From contig JAWZYU010000025.1 of NCBI GenBank assembly GCA_038380435.1, forward strand, positions 44,524,691 to 44,588,690: a DNA stretch of 64,000 nucleotides, given 5' to 3'. A program made the translations under genes and the position numbers. Shown piece after piece: positions 44,129-56,503 of the stretch. Each line of letters opens with the position of its first letter. Position 1 is the stretch's first letter. Source of the DNA: Ryuthela nishihirai. Lineage: Eukaryota; Arthropoda; Arachnida; Araneae; Heptathelidae. The notes below the pieces were generated by a model, which worked only from the letters and a program-made list of their open reading frames with translations, searched no databases and was not told the DNA's origin.

Positions 44129-45570
44129 CCCTTAATGTGTCGCAGTCTGAAGAATTTCTTTCCCATTCTAGTGAATGGAGAGCAAAGTTTCATTCCCATA
44201 GTACAAGTTGCAAAAAAAAATTTCAAATAGAAATCTGAATTTTTTTTTCAGCTGTTTCTAATTAAATATCAAAAATAACATTTAAATCTATGATATGTAT
44301 TTTTTACCTGTTGATTCTACTTGAAAAAAATTGTGATAAAATTTAGAAACAAATCTATTGAGTCTACAGTGAATGTATGAGTATGCTTGATCACCATAAA
44401 CAGCATCAAGTAGAGCCAATTTCGTTTATGCCTTTATTCTGCCATCCCATACTTAGATTATCGATCGGTTGCATTTCTGCATATTTTGTGCTATTTATAG
44501 CTCTACTAGAGTTGTAATGTTTTCTAAACTTTTAACATAAGGATAGTGATGTTTTTATTACCAGAAATTATGTCATACAGGAACTACACACGTCGGCTTT
44601 TGATCAATATTTTAGCAGACTTCCGATTTTAATGACTTTTTTATTTTTAAGGCTTCTAAAATTATTTTTTGTTACTTCTCAAATGGATACTGCGATTATA
44701 AACAATAATTAGTTAGAAATGATCGAAAGTGAAACTGCTAGTGATCTATAATGGCAGCAATCAGAACAAGCATTAGAATTACTCAGAGTGCAATTTTTAA
44801 ACGGTAGAACTTTATTTATCAATATTTTTAATTACATTTATAGCTTATAAACAAATTGAGGTCAGGGAATTGTGATTTTTAACCAAAATTTAAGCTGGAA
44901 TATTAGAATTAAACTTTTTCGTAGCAATTGTGCAGCTTTATAATAAAGCAACTTGTTCTCAAATTCAGTGCATCGATTAAACTTTAAATGCTCTGAAACA
45001 TTTTTAAAATAATTTTCATAGTTCTTTATCACTTTTCTGATATATTTTTCATTTCTTATTTAAATTATCTTGTTTTTAAAGCAAAATTATTTTTATGACA
45101 CTGCTTTACTTATGCTTGGAGTTTGTTGCTGATTGTCAAAAGTTTAAGAATATGCATTAGGTATTATATATGCATAAATACTAAATAATTTAGAAAATAA
45201 ACGAAATAAATTAAAGATTCAAGCAATAATCAAAATATTATGAATGTTTATATTAGAATAATAAAATAATATAGAAAAAATGGAATATATATATATATTT
45301 GAAATTTTACTAAAGATAAAGTGGAACAAATAGTGTAAAATTGTGCAATGTTTTAAAAAAATGCTTAAAATTTTTAACATGTCATTTTTTTCTCCAAATT
45401 TTGCCATTTTATTAAACACAATTAAATGCTCTTGCTTTTATCATATGGCATATTTTTGTTCATTAATTACTTCAGGATGAGATCCTAAAGCTGTTTATTT
45501 TCTGAAAACACTTTAAAATAAATCTGGCCACCACAGTGAGTTCAGTTTCAGAAACCCGACATTATAGGGG
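44129..45570. mobile_element. Candidate piggyBac-like non-autonomous element
   Basis: TTAA at 44125-44128 and 45571-45574. The ends are CCCTTAATGTGTCGCAG (left) and CCCCTATAATGTCGGG (reverse complement of the right), an imperfect inverted repeat. The 1.44-kb interior has no coding frame above background. Positions 44290-44850 match 19198-19765, showing that this interior is repeated elsewhere. The TTAA boundaries with CCC ends suggest piggyBac. The end match is modest, so the call is tentative. Confidence 0.5.
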
Positions 45571-45574
45571 TTAA

Positions 45575-46352
45575 AGGGTTGTAAAACGAAGGTAGAAATG
45601 TTATACTGCATTAAAAAATCCGTCTCTTGCCCCCTGCATTTTTATTTGTTTGATTGTGTTTCCCTCCCCTTGATTTTTTTTATGCATTTTTTTCTATCAT
45701 AATATAAATTTACTTCACTCTATTAATGTGTAACATGATATTTTTGTAGTAGAAAATTATATTATCACCTGGATAGATCACAGTCAGCCTTCAACATTGC
45801 TACTAAAACAGATGAAGCTTAAGGGTGCCTAAACACTTGCTGCATATTATATTACAAATGCTTCTAGCAGACAAGCTTTAGAAGACTTTAGTTGGCAGTC
45901 TGACATCACTTCTTTTTTGTAACACTGCAGTGTAAGGTTCAAATTCAATTTTACTGTGCAGCAAGTATTCAGCATGCAACTGTCAGGCTGTTTGGTTAAT
46001 GAAACAATGTTACCATTCTGTTGAGTTGTAGCCACTAAGTTTTATCATCAACTTTGATTTTAGTGAATTTTAATTTTTCTATTTGGCTCTTTTGAAAAAA
46101 TTGAAAAATGATTTGATTGTAAAGAGCATTGCATGTCGTTGTTCCTCAATCCAGTCATGATATTGTCAATCCCAGTTCAGTCACTCCCTTATGTAGTGTG
46201 AGGAGCACACAATGTACTTGTTGAGGACATGAAGATCACCTTTATGAAGCCTCCCACTAATTGTGGAAGTTGAAGCAAGGCCCACACAGTTAAACCAACA
46301 TTGCTTGATTATGTCTTTGAGCTGTAACCAAGATACCTGTTCTCACAAGCTA
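45575..46352. other. Intronic, nothing recognised
   Basis: No gene or repeat recognised; (TA)n occurs just before, near 45287-45298. Confidence 0.4.
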
Positions 46353-46354
46353 TA

Positions 46355-47295
46355 ATGGAGGGCATTCAAAAAGTTCTCGACACTTGTCTATAGATGTTTC
46401 ACTTGCTCCCCTGAAGGTAACAAGCTGTGACTTGTTCAAAAGCTCATCTAAACTTGTCATTACACGTTTAAAACAAAGGCCATATCATCATTTCTTTCTA
46501 CTGGCAGTGCAGAAAGTTTGGTCTGCAAAATCTACATTGTTGCTATGGAGCCTACTAAAGATGGAGAAAGATTTTACATTTTCACAAGGATGCAGCTTGA
46601 GGACAATGCAAAAAAAAATTCATGCCAATTTATCACAAGTATATGGGGATTGTGCCTTCTTGATGTTCATATGGCACTTGTGGGATGGATGTGCAAAAAC
46701 AGAGAGGGACAACAGAGCTTCAAAGATCTCCCTTGTGCAGGAAGACCGAAGGAGGCCATGAACGAGAGAACTATCACTGCTGTTCATGAACTCATTAAGG
46801 AAAACTCGCACATCACCATTCAGGTAATAAGTTTAGGTGTCAGTGTATCGATTGGTAGCATGGAAATAATTATTTATCAACATTTAAAATTCTGAAAGAT
46901 CTGTGTCAAATGGGTACTCCACAAACTGACAGAACAGCAAAAAAGGGCTAGAGTTGACTCCTGCAAGGAGATGATAGCAATGTTCGCTACCCTATCCTGC
47001 ATATTCACCCAATCTTGCACCATGCGATTTTTGATTGTTTACAAAAATTAAAAAGGAATTGCTGGGAAGCCTTTTTCAAGTGTGCAAGAACTTGCAAATT
47101 GCATTCATTCAGAGTTGTAGAGTATTTCCCAACTGGAATGACACCAAGAGTTCCAGAATTGGCATAGATGTCTGTAACTCTGTATGGATACTGAAGGAGA
47201 GTACTTTGAAGGACAGTAAAAGTTTTTTTTTAAGTAAGTGCAATGTTTGTTTTTTTTCTGCCAATGGATGTCAAGAACTTTTTGAATGACACTTG
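46355..47295 (+). mobile_element. Mariner-like element with catalytic core deleted
   Basis: Terminal inverted repeats share CATTCAAAAAGTTCTYGACA (46363-46382 and complement 47269-47288), with TA just outside. The + strand encodes the transposase start: GDCAFLMFIWHLWDGCA in one frame, then SFKDLPCAGRPKEAMNERTI and VHELIKENSHITIQ (linker and second helix-turn-helix), HKLTEQQKRARVDSC. The sequence then jumps to SPNLAPCDF- and FTKIKKELLGSLFQVCKN-type blocks at the C-terminal end. The stretch with the first two catalytic Asp residues is missing. Internally deleted and frameshifted; inactive. Confidence 0.85.
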
Positions 47296-47454
47296 TATGC
47301 CCTTGGGTTCTTTGATGGTTTTCTAGGAACATTGTCTCTTGAAACCATTATCATAGCCTGTTGACCACAGAAGGGCTCTATTGAGCCATCTCGTGATCTA
47401 TTTTTGAAATTTTATGGGCATTTTTTTTCTTGTTTTCATGTGAACCTTCTGAGC

Positions 47455-48025
47455 AGGGGATGTAATAGTCAGTAGCACATGAGGCTTGTAATTTGCAGTT
47501 TCCAGGTTCAAGTCCCAACTGTGCCATTGTTGAAATTTATCTCCATTAACCTCCCACCCTGCCCTCAGTAAGATAGAGGACATTGATGGGCTTAAACATT
47601 AACAAACATGCTTGGATGGCCTTGACAGGACACCGATGGGCTTGGAAAGGCTGCCGTCCATCGGATGGGACGTTAAGCCGTGGCCCTGTGTGTGGGAGAG
47701 CCATACCCTGTGCATGTTAAAGAACATGCTGGATGGCCTTGATGGGAGGCTACCATCTGTCTCCCAACAGCTGTTCCAGTGGGTCCCCTCCCCCAACCTT
47801 CTCTGAGCCTTCGGGATCCATGTGACCTGGCCATTTAGCCCATGGTGTGCAAAAAAGTGCCGCTCAGAGGTAAAATAACCCAAACAACCCTTGACAGGAG
47901 GCTAAAATCTGTCTTGTACAATTGTCTAATATGTCCCCTACCCCTAACTAACTTTGAACCCTTGTGATCTGGCCATTTACCTCATTGTGGGCAAAAGAGT
48001 GCTGCTCAGGGGTAAAATTACTCAA
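47455..48025 (+). mobile_element. Old family-1 SINE split by a younger SINE
   Basis: The first part (47455-47630) has a decayed head (AGTCAGTAGCACATGAGG, B box GGTTCAAGTCCC). The rest resumes at 47889-48025 (GGAGGCTAAAATCTGTCTTG ... GGGGTAAAATTACTCAAA). The interruption is the SINE at 47631-47888. Confidence 0.85.
47631..47888 (+). mobile_element. 5'-truncated family-1 SINE nested in another SINE
   Basis: Starts inside the body (CACCGATGGGCTTGGAAAGG), so the tRNA head is missing, and ends GTAAAATAACCCAAACAA. CCTTGACAGGA is repeated at 47620-47630 and 47889-47899. The duplication shows it inserted already truncated. Confidence 0.9.
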
Positions 48026-48199
48026 ATAACCTTCAACTTACTCAGTCACTGTGCATCTCAAGCACCACAAGAAATGTCTATGTTCTATTGTGTAACAGAA
48101 AATCCCCTATCATCAAATAGCCAAATGTTGAATATCATAGTCATGATTTGAGAGCACTTCTCAACTGGCTTTGACAAGGCAGGCAACTACATGTATAAG

Positions 48200-48720
48200 T
48201 AGTATTGCATATGCAATTAGCATTCAAAGAATGCCACAGGAATAGACACAGGAGTCTACTGTGCAGTATTACAAGAAATTATTTCCCACTTCAAGAAAGC
48301 CAAACCAGTGAACATTTCTTGCTATTGATCTCCATCTGCTCAAAACAGTAACTGTTACACCCTTAAAATTCAGCTGTGGTAAGCAATGATTGTTGAAAGA
48401 CAAACTGGAATGCCTTATGCATTGGTTGGCTTTGACAGGGAGAAAACCATACATTCAAAATGTATAGTGGTACATTCAAGTTGTAGCAGACATACATTTA
48501 ACATTGGAAGAGTGCCACAGGAATAGTAAAATTGTTGTGTGACAATACATAGAAATGCTTTCCCCTCAATAAATGTTAAATTATTAAACATTTCTTGCTG
48601 CTGATGCCATCTATTGGAAACAGTAACTATCACTCCCAGAAAATCCAACCATGGTCGACAATAATGTATATACTCACTGAATATGGAAGAGTGTATTATT
48701 CTGACCATGGAAGAGAACCC
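48200..48720. repeat. Diverged ~280-bp direct repeat
   Basis: Two related stretches (about 48220-48400 and 48505-48670) share GTGCCACAGGAATAG, AACATTTCTTGCT, GAAACAGTAACTRTYAC and CAATGAT/CAATAATG phrases. A minus-strand ORF of 200 codons (48415-49017) covers part of it but has no motif and is not conserved between the copies. Confidence 0.5.
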
Positions 48721-48954
48721 AATCATTAGCTTCCAGAGTGTGTCATGCACTTTTGTATGGAACATAAAAATAAGAAATATTACTGCCCTCTGTGCCAATT
48801 GCATCCAATGTGTGCAGGCATTGATTCCAACAGATGGATAGCATTTTTTGCCTTCTGCTAGGGGCTGTGATGCCAGTGTGCTCAGATCCAATTTTTCTGC
48901 ATAAAGACACTGATTTAAATAAATTTTAATTTCCACAAAATCACTGTTTTGAAA

Positions 48955-49118
48955 GATTACGATAGCCTTCCCCGCATGTTCATGAATGCATTGCTGCATG
49001 CGGCAGTTCAACATCATGCTATTTATACCATTTTACCGGGTAGGTAAAGTGGTAATTTTCCATATTTTTTTTATTATGTAATCAATCGCACATCTTAGTG
49101 TATGCTCTCATATGCTGC
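48955..49118 (+). mobile_element. Fragment of the Tc1 element at 49980-51363
   Basis: Matches 51145-51270: ACGATAGCCTTCCCCRCTG, CATGAATGCATTGCT, GGCAGTTCAACATCAT, TAGGTAAAGTGGT. It is the 3' end of the transposase gene plus the following sequence; the terminal repeat itself is missing. Confidence 0.8.
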
Positions 49119-49977
49119 TCATCATTGGGTTTTACACCAGGTGTTATGTATTTAGTTTCAAATTGCGCCTCTAACAAAATAAATGACATTTATTAATTGT
49201 TTTCAGCATTGTTATGCTCCTCAGAATATCTGAAGGTTACATGCTTATGATGGAAGTTCAAGGTTATCTGTTGTTGTTCTTGTAAATCTTCTAAGATGTC
49301 TGGCACACTCCTTGCTGGCCAGATATTAAGTTTTGGAGCTCCCAGAATTTTCGTTGATTTATATTCTCAGCTGTTATTGACTGCTTCAGCTGTTTTGCAC
49401 GTGTTTGCTACTCCTTAAATGAGTTAACCAGTCCTTCTTTACTAGTATCCATGATGTTATTAGTTGCCAAGATGATTGATTACCACAATGGTTGCCAAGA
49501 TGAGTAACTGATGGTAAACTATTCCATCATTAAGATGATATTAATATAGATCCATGTCGGCCAGCAGTGGGTTACAATCAGTGTTACATAGGTAATGTTG
49601 ATGTAGATTAATTAAAATATTTTTTAAATAGTTAAGTCAATACTTAGTGGAGGGAGCTGCTATAATTTTAAGTTTTAATTGTGCAATGCACAAATTATGT
49701 TTAATTATTTTTTGAGTTAGAGCTGCATTTCTCATTTTATTAAGTTCCACATGGTGTTCTTTCAATCTTTCTATATATGTTATCAATGTAGTTAGTTTTA
49801 TTTATAGTTTATTTTCAGGGTCATAAATCTCTACATTGTACAGTTTACAATTTAATTTAATGTTTATAATTTTTAAAGACACTTATTGAAGTCAACATTT
49901 TACGTGGAATGATATTTTAAACCTTCACAACCAACACAGATGAGTGGATCAATCCTCATTTCACAAAGGTCTGCAAC
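49119..49977. other. Intronic; possible old element at 49200-49450 (-)
   Basis: Minus-strand translation gives pieces such as EGLVNSFKE, AEQLK-like and NQRKFWELQNLISGQQG, which look protein-like. I do not recognise the family. The rest is AT-rich. Confidence 0.35.
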
Positions 49978-49979
49978 TA

Positions 49980-51363
49980 CACTACAGGAAATAAAAAATG
50001 CAACACTTGCAAGAAGTTATGCAAATGTGAAAAAATTTAGGGAGGTGGTATTATGTAGAAATGCCTGGAAATGATTAGGTTTGTGGGACAATTGAAACGT
50101 TAAGACAGGCATGAGCTGACATCACAGGTGCAGAACAGTCAAACACAGAAGCAACCAAAGCTCCCTGGTTGACAAAACATTGTAGAAATTGTTCTAAAGC
50201 TCTAAAGATGCCGTTACGTCTACATCGACAGCTGTTCCAACAGTTAGCAGACTTTGAGTGTGGAAGAATCATCGGCCTTAAAGAAGCTGGTTTGTCGTAC
50301 AGAGATGTGGCCAGCCTCGTTGGCTGCAATTCCAGCACCATCATACACATATGGCGCCAGTGGGTTCAAGAAGGATCCAGCACACGCCGACAAGCATCAG
50401 GAAGACGATATATGACCACAGAGCAACAGGACTGCCATTTGCAATGCATGGCAGATTCACGATTACAATGCAACTGCAAAGGGACTGGCAACAGGTAACA
50501 CATCGAATACCTACCAGGCAGATGGTAGACAAGAAGCTTGTACGGTTTTCATTGTGAGCCTATTGTCCAACACTGTGTTTGCCCCTCACATCTTTTCACA
50601 TGCAAGCATGCATTCAATGGTGTTGCCTCAGACAGAACTGGAATGAACAAGAGTGGAGCACTGTGGTGTTTAGTGATGAATCTCGTTTTCGTCTTGGTCA
50701 GCATGACGACAAACAACGTGTTCACCATCATTCAGGGAAAAGGAACGCCACACAGCTCTAGCACTTGGTGTGGGGTGCCATTAGTCGGACATCTTGGTCA
50801 GAACTGGTCATCGTAAGGGGATCTCTAACTGCCCAATGATATGTTATCAATATTTTGCAGCCAGTGGCTGTCCTATTTATTCAGCAGCATGGAACCATTT
50901 ACCAGCAAGATAACACTATTCCCCACACATTTTGCATTAGTCTGCAGTATCTACACAAGCAAAACGTTCAGATACTACCATGGCCAGCACGCTCGTCAGA
51001 CCTTCCACCTATTGAACACATCTGAGACATGATGGGCCGACAGCTTCAACAACACCCAAAAGGTGCACTAACCACTGTCACTGAAATGAAACAGCGACTT
51101 CGTGCTATTTGGCGTTCTATCCCCCAGGAGGACATTATAGAGCTGTACGATAGCCTTCCCCACTGTGTTCATGAATGCATTGCTACATGGGGCAGTTCAA
51201 CATCATACTATTTATCCACTTTACTGGGTAGGTAAAGTGGTATTTTCCATATTTTTTTTATCATGTAATCAATTGCACATCTCAGTGTATGCTAACAGCT
51301 GCCTGTGTTTCAATAAAATGTCATTAATCCTTCCAGGTGTTGCAATTTTTTTTTTCTGTAGTG
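49980..51363 (+). mobile_element. Tc1 transposon with clear ends, broken transposase
   Basis: 1384 bp, TA at 49978-49979 and 51364-51365. Terminal inverted repeats start CACTACAG and share a TGCAACAC block. Transposase pieces on +: LHRQLFQQLADFECGRIIGL and LKEAGLSYRDVASLVGCNSS (helix-turn-helix), IHIWRQWVQEGSSTRRQ, then in other frames VVFSDESRFRLGQHDDKQ (first catalytic Asp), LVWGAISRTSWSELV, YQQDNTIPHT (second Asp) and RSSDLPPIEHI (Glu). The Asp-Glu spacing is 34 residues, the classical Tc1 DD34E. At least three frameshifts and several stops. Confidence 0.92.
50208..50498 (+). pseudogene. Tc1 transposase, N-terminal DNA-binding part
   Basis: Open frame starting MPLRLHRQLFQQLADFECGR; it holds the paired-type helix-turn-helix that recognises the terminal repeats. 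It ends in a frameshift at about 50498, after which the catalytic part continues in other frames to 51235. Confidence 0.8.
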
Positions 51364-51365
51364 TA

Positions 51366-53730
51366 TTAACATTGGTTTAGTTATAGATGTCTGCATCAGC
51401 ATCATCAGAGACCTTATTAACTTATACTGGTTCCCTGCATGTTTTAGAAGTTCAGAATGTCTGTGTTTCCTACCTATAGAGTTAGATGTTCTGCTGAAAG
51501 ATGTGCCACGAGTTCATATGTGATTTTTGCATGTTGAAGCTTCTTCTCATATCAGTAAGTTCATTGTAGCAGTGGCTCCATAATCATTACGGTCACAACT
51601 TAATTGGATATGAGTTGGACACTCTGTTAACTGCCTTCTATGTGTACCTGGCTTATAGCCACATAAATAATATATATAATAATAATAATATATATATTAT
51701 TTATGTGGAAATACTTCTGGGGTGACAAAGGATTAGTTTACACTGGTGTTTCCCATCAGAAGTGCCAGTGCCATTTAGGGGTGGTGGCACTTCCGTTACC
51801 TCTAGGGGTGTTTGTTGTAAACTTAGCTGCTTAGTGGGATGTTCTGGACATAGGGCAGCATATACACATTTTTAATATATTTAGTCAAATACTCCTTAAC
51901 TCTGGTACCTTGACCAAATTAAACTCTACTGAATTTTGTCACCAAAAACATTTATTTCATTACCATGGTAACCAGCCCTACTCTGTTGGAAATTACTATT
52001 CACCTTGTTGATATCTCACTATTGTAAATTTTTGCAACTAAGCCTAACTTGCTTGATGATGCACCCAATGCCTGTATATAAGGCCATCAGTTCTGACCTC
52101 ACAGACCAAAAATCAGAGGAGAAATCCTCCCATTCATTGTTTGTACTCCTTTATAGATAGGGCTTCCTGCCCTAAGTGTGGTTCTGTTCAGTTCTGTGGA
52201 GAGGATGACAGAATTAATGCCTTGTGGAATGCAGGTAGGGCTCCTTCTCTGCTCCTGTAGTTACAGAATGAAAGGGGAGGGAGCACATTGTCCCTGATAA
52301 TCTGGTTGATCATGACAGCGTTTTAGAAATTTGTGGTGCTGTTTGGCTTGTCAGACTGATAAAAGGTGCTACTGCCAACTAATTTTTCAACTAGTTTTAT
52401 ATAGGAAAAATTATTTTTATTTCCATTAAAAAAAATACTTGGTAAAAGAGGAATTAGAAAATAATACTTGAAGAAAGGAAAACATTGGTCTCAAAAAAGT
52501 TAGGAACCACTGGTCTGTCTTTCCCATGAATATCAAATAAGTAGGACTGTGTTATGTATTACCATAGCCAGGGTGCAGCCAACAATATCCACTGAATTGG
52601 CAATGCCAGGTGTTTCAAACATGTTCATAATTTATTCTGAACTCCATGTGAATACTTGTATATGTGCTGAAAAAGGACATTTTGAAACTCTGCTGTAAAA
52701 CATTTTTCTTCGTTTCATGGCAGATGCTCATTTCAAATTGAAAACTTACACAAATTATGGCTGATTCTTTAGCAAAGCCTTTTTTTTTTTAAAGAACATT
52801 TACAAGACATTTTTGCTTTCTCTACGTATTCTTTTGTTTAGTTACTGGAGTTTTGTTACATTATTCCAAAATACCCTTGTATATTTATGCAAAATTGTTT
52901 TATCTGTATAATTTCATGTTTCACATAATTTATCTCATTTTCTTCATTCAATTTACAATTAAAAATTCCTGTAGAACAGGGTTCTCAAATATGTGGCCCA
53001 CAAGCAATATGTTCTATTATAGTCATGGTAGTGAACTGTGGCATACTAGCTTGGCTCAACTGAGTTGACCTCATGCAAGTATGGAGAATATGTTCACATT
53101 CAGCTGAAGATGAAGCCACTACAAATGAAATGTAGGTTTATGTTTTGATTTTCTTAAATTAAAATGCAGCTTGCCATTGATTGCTTAAAATAAAATGCCA
53201 CCTACCAGATATTGAGAAATAACTGATTTGGCACCTATATGATTACAGTGTGAAACCCTGCTGTAGAATTTTTGATGTTCTTAACTATCATAGAAGCAAG
53301 GAAAGTAAACAATTTTAAGTTATAATGATGATATCTATCCTCTCCACACCCATTTTAAAATTACTCTAACCCATTTTAGCATTATTTTGGGCAATTGTGG
53401 ATTTTTATGATGCTGAAATTTGTGCCAAATACCATTGAAGTCTGGATAATAGTGAACTGCTCTGGTGGTATCACTCCTTCCCCACCCTCCCTCCCTCCTT
53501 CAGGGTTATGTTAAAGCCAATCATTAGCTGACAAAATGAATTATCTAATTGGCAAAGACTTGATACTTAATGCCATTAATATTGAAATAATGATAAAAAG
53601 AATCAAGTAATTATTCCAAATATATATTTTACCTAGGCATTTAAAAATATCCATCAATGAAACAAAAGCATAGTTATCAAAATCAAAAATGAATTCAAAT
53701 TTTTTTTATATATAGTGCTTTTGGACTAAA
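51366..53730. other. Intronic; one long palindrome, no gene
   Basis: 51659-51708 is a near-perfect 50-bp palindrome (CCACATAAATAATATAT...ATATTATTTATGTGG). The rest has no recognisable gene; a GC-richer stretch at 52040-52300 has no motif I know. Confidence 0.5.
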
Positions 53731-53738
53731 ATTTTTAC

Positions 53739-53818
53739 CAGCTGTCATCAGATTCATCCATAATCTCAATGCCACCTCAGCCAGCATTGAGATTATGGAT
53801 GATACCAGTTGCTTTATT
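53739..53818. repeat. Long hairpin
   Basis: A perfect 19-bp stem (53754-53772 with 53784-53802) around CACCTCAGCCA, extended imperfectly outward to about 80 bp. The right arm resembles the start of the family-1 SINE body (CCTCAGCCAGCATTGAGAT), so it is probably an inverted SINE scrap rather than a small-RNA gene. Confidence 0.7.
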
Positions 53819-55420
53819 TTACTACTTTATAGTCACTGCAATCAGATTTTTTGCTGATATGTTCACAAACAAGTATAAATATTTGTAGCATATGTTGCAG
53901 TAGTTTGATTATGATTGGAGGATGTTATTAATTATTTCAATTATTTAAGCCATTCAGTTTGCAGCAAATTAAATTTCTTAAATTTATCACAAAATACAAA
54001 ATGTCAAAGATGCTAAAAAGATCTTTTCATGAATTTACCACAGGACACTCAAAGAGTACTATTTATGATATCTATGAAATATTTAACAAAATACATAGAG
54101 AAATGATCTATCCTTGTCATTGCAATCTGTGATGGCAGCCTCAGTATGAGATAGACCTGTAAGTCAGTGATCAGTTTTGTTTTATATGTATAGCATTATG
54201 CACATATTTAGTAGAGTGAAAAATATTAAGTCTTGCATTATATCTTATCAGCATAACATTTACAAGTGACTCACTCAAGGTTTGATGAATATTTCTCTAA
54301 GAACTTCAGAATTAGATTTAAATGAGACTAATTCCAATTTTTTAAAGTCATCTTAATTTAAATACAGAAACTATCCATAAATAAATAGACACCTACAATG
54401 AGTAGTAAAGGAAAAATAATACATTTATTTCTGCAATTTTTTTATCAGTAACATTTATTAGAACATAGTTAACATGACTACAGTGTTTCAGATCACTCCT
54501 TCAGAAATCTTATCATGGTATTCCTATAAGTGGTCTTATCTGAACATTTGGTGCATGGCACAAACCACATAAGTTTGTTAGATTCATATCAAACAGTTGG
54601 CCAGCCATGACTGTCAATTGATGCCCCTAGTTATTAAACCACCTCTGAGTTGCTCAGGCAGTGTATAATTTGTTTGCAGCAAATTAAATTATTGAGGGGA
54701 AAGATATGGAGTGAAGTTCCATATTCCATAAAAAAAACACTGCTCTCTTGAGACAGCTCACTACTAGTATAAATTAGTAGTAATCTATTTTGTAATATGC
54801 TGGTATGTGACTGAATTTATTCTTACTTTGCAGACCAGAAGCTCTAAGCATCTAGTTATCCAAATAATAAATCACATCTTGACATAAATGCCTGTATGTT
54901 TTCATGTAGCTTGCAGTTGAGAAAAAAAATTCTTTGGTTGGTTCTCTAGACTCACAAGGGACTGATTTAGAAGTACCGGGCAAACCAACCCTCATCTGAA
55001 AAAAATGTCTCAAAAATCAGATGACTTTGTCAGTATTTCATGTACCCATTGCTTCTGTGTAGCAGTTTAGGCTTAAAAGCTTCATAAAAACTTGCTCATC
55101 CTCAATGAGAGGCAGCAAAAAATTTAACCTGTCCTCCTAAAATTCTCATTCTATACATAGAAACCAATAAATTTGCTTGTATAGTGCCTAGTTTTTAATA
55201 TGATATTTATACTCCAATTACAGACAAATCTACTCAGAATTCTTTATTTTTCAATCATTTAAATGACAATTAAATTAAATTATATATAAAAAAATCTTTT
55301 CACTATTTGATTTAAAGTTCAAAATTATCCTTCTTACCTCCTTAACATCATATAATATCTGTTAATTATATTTATCGATATTAAAGTTCTTACTTCCGCA
55401 TCAAGCTATTCACGGCCAAA
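53819..55420. other. Intronic, nothing recognised
   Basis: AT-rich; no feature seen. Confidence 0.5.
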
Positions 55421-55765
55421 AATGGTTTCCAGGTTTGAGTCCCGCCTCAGCCAGCATTGAGATTTATCTCTGCAAAACTCCCCACCCTGCTCTCAGTCAG
55501 TAGGGGACACTGATGTACTTGGAAAAGTCGCCATTCACCGGATGGGACATAAAGCCATGGCCTTATGTTCGGGAGAGCCATACCCTATATACGTTAAAAA
55601 ACAAGCTGGATGTCCTTGACAGGAGGCTACCATCTGTCTCCCAACAGATGCCCAGTGGGTCCCCTCCCCTGACCTTCTCTGAGCCCTCGGGGTCCTTCTG
55701 ACCTGGAGGTCCATTGTGTGCAAAAAAAAAGTGATGCTCAGTGGTAAAACAATTCAGCCCAACTC
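55421..55765 (+). mobile_element. SINE family 1, 5'-truncated
   Basis: Begins within the head just before the B box (AGGTTTGAGTCCC) and continues through the body to GTGGTAAAACAATTCAGCCC. Diverged; no duplication identified. Confidence 0.8.
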
Positions 55766-56320
55766 ACAACTGAATTGGGTCAAAGTTATCCAATGGCACA
55801 TCATTTAAATTTATTTTCCTAATTATGCTTAGTGTTTCTTGTACCGTTCAAGTATGGACTTAAAAGTAAGTTCAAACTTCAGTGGGAAAAACAACAATCT
55901 GCCCCTTTCTTGAGGGGTGAATCTATAAACAGATTGCACCCACTGTTTCCAAACAAGAGGATTTGTTTTTGTATATGTGTAGGTGGGTTTACAGAATTTC
56001 TGATTTGCTATTTCATCTCCCATTACATTTGCAGTCATTAATTTTGCTCAAAGGAGAGTAGGAAAAAAAAATTTTTTAGAAAAATTAGTAAAGTTTAATG
56101 ATAACAATTATCCATCCATCTGCATGAATATCAATTTCTAATTTTCGGTCCTCCAGCAAAATGTAGTCATTACAGGTGGGAAGGTTGGTGATTTTAGCAA
56201 TATTTCATCATTAATTCCATTGTTAACAAGGGCTTGCAACTCTTCAATTGTGGAGATATGCATACTGGTTTAAATAGAAAGCCAACTCAACAAACTTGTA
56301 CCCATCCTGCTTTTCTAATA
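55766..56320. other. Intronic, nothing recognised
   Basis: No gene. The overlapping ORFs at 55829-56041 on both strands show no family motif. Confidence 0.45.
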
Positions 56321-56503
56321 AAATAATAAATGCTTGCCACAGAGGTCTGACAGGAGCCTGTCAGTTTATATGCCAGAGTAGAAGGTCTGAGAGGATGGCT
56401 GGACCTCAGCAAAAAAATGACACATACATCCACCCAGGGCTCGAACCCAGTTCCCTTAGATCAGTAGCCAAGCACACTAACCACTCAGCCATGGGACAGC
56501 CAA
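56321..56503 (-). mobile_element. tRNA-derived SINE, family 2
   Basis: Minus-oriented: body phrases CAGTTTATATGCC and GTAGAAGGTCTGAGAGGATG at left, tRNA-like head at right (B-box complement GGGCTCGAACCC, then CAGTAGCCAAGCACACTAAC). Confidence 0.85.

Noticed and set aside
48415..49017. 200-codon minus-strand open frame
   Set aside because: Longest frame in the region, but no recognisable domain; it overlaps diverged repeats and a Tc1 fragment.
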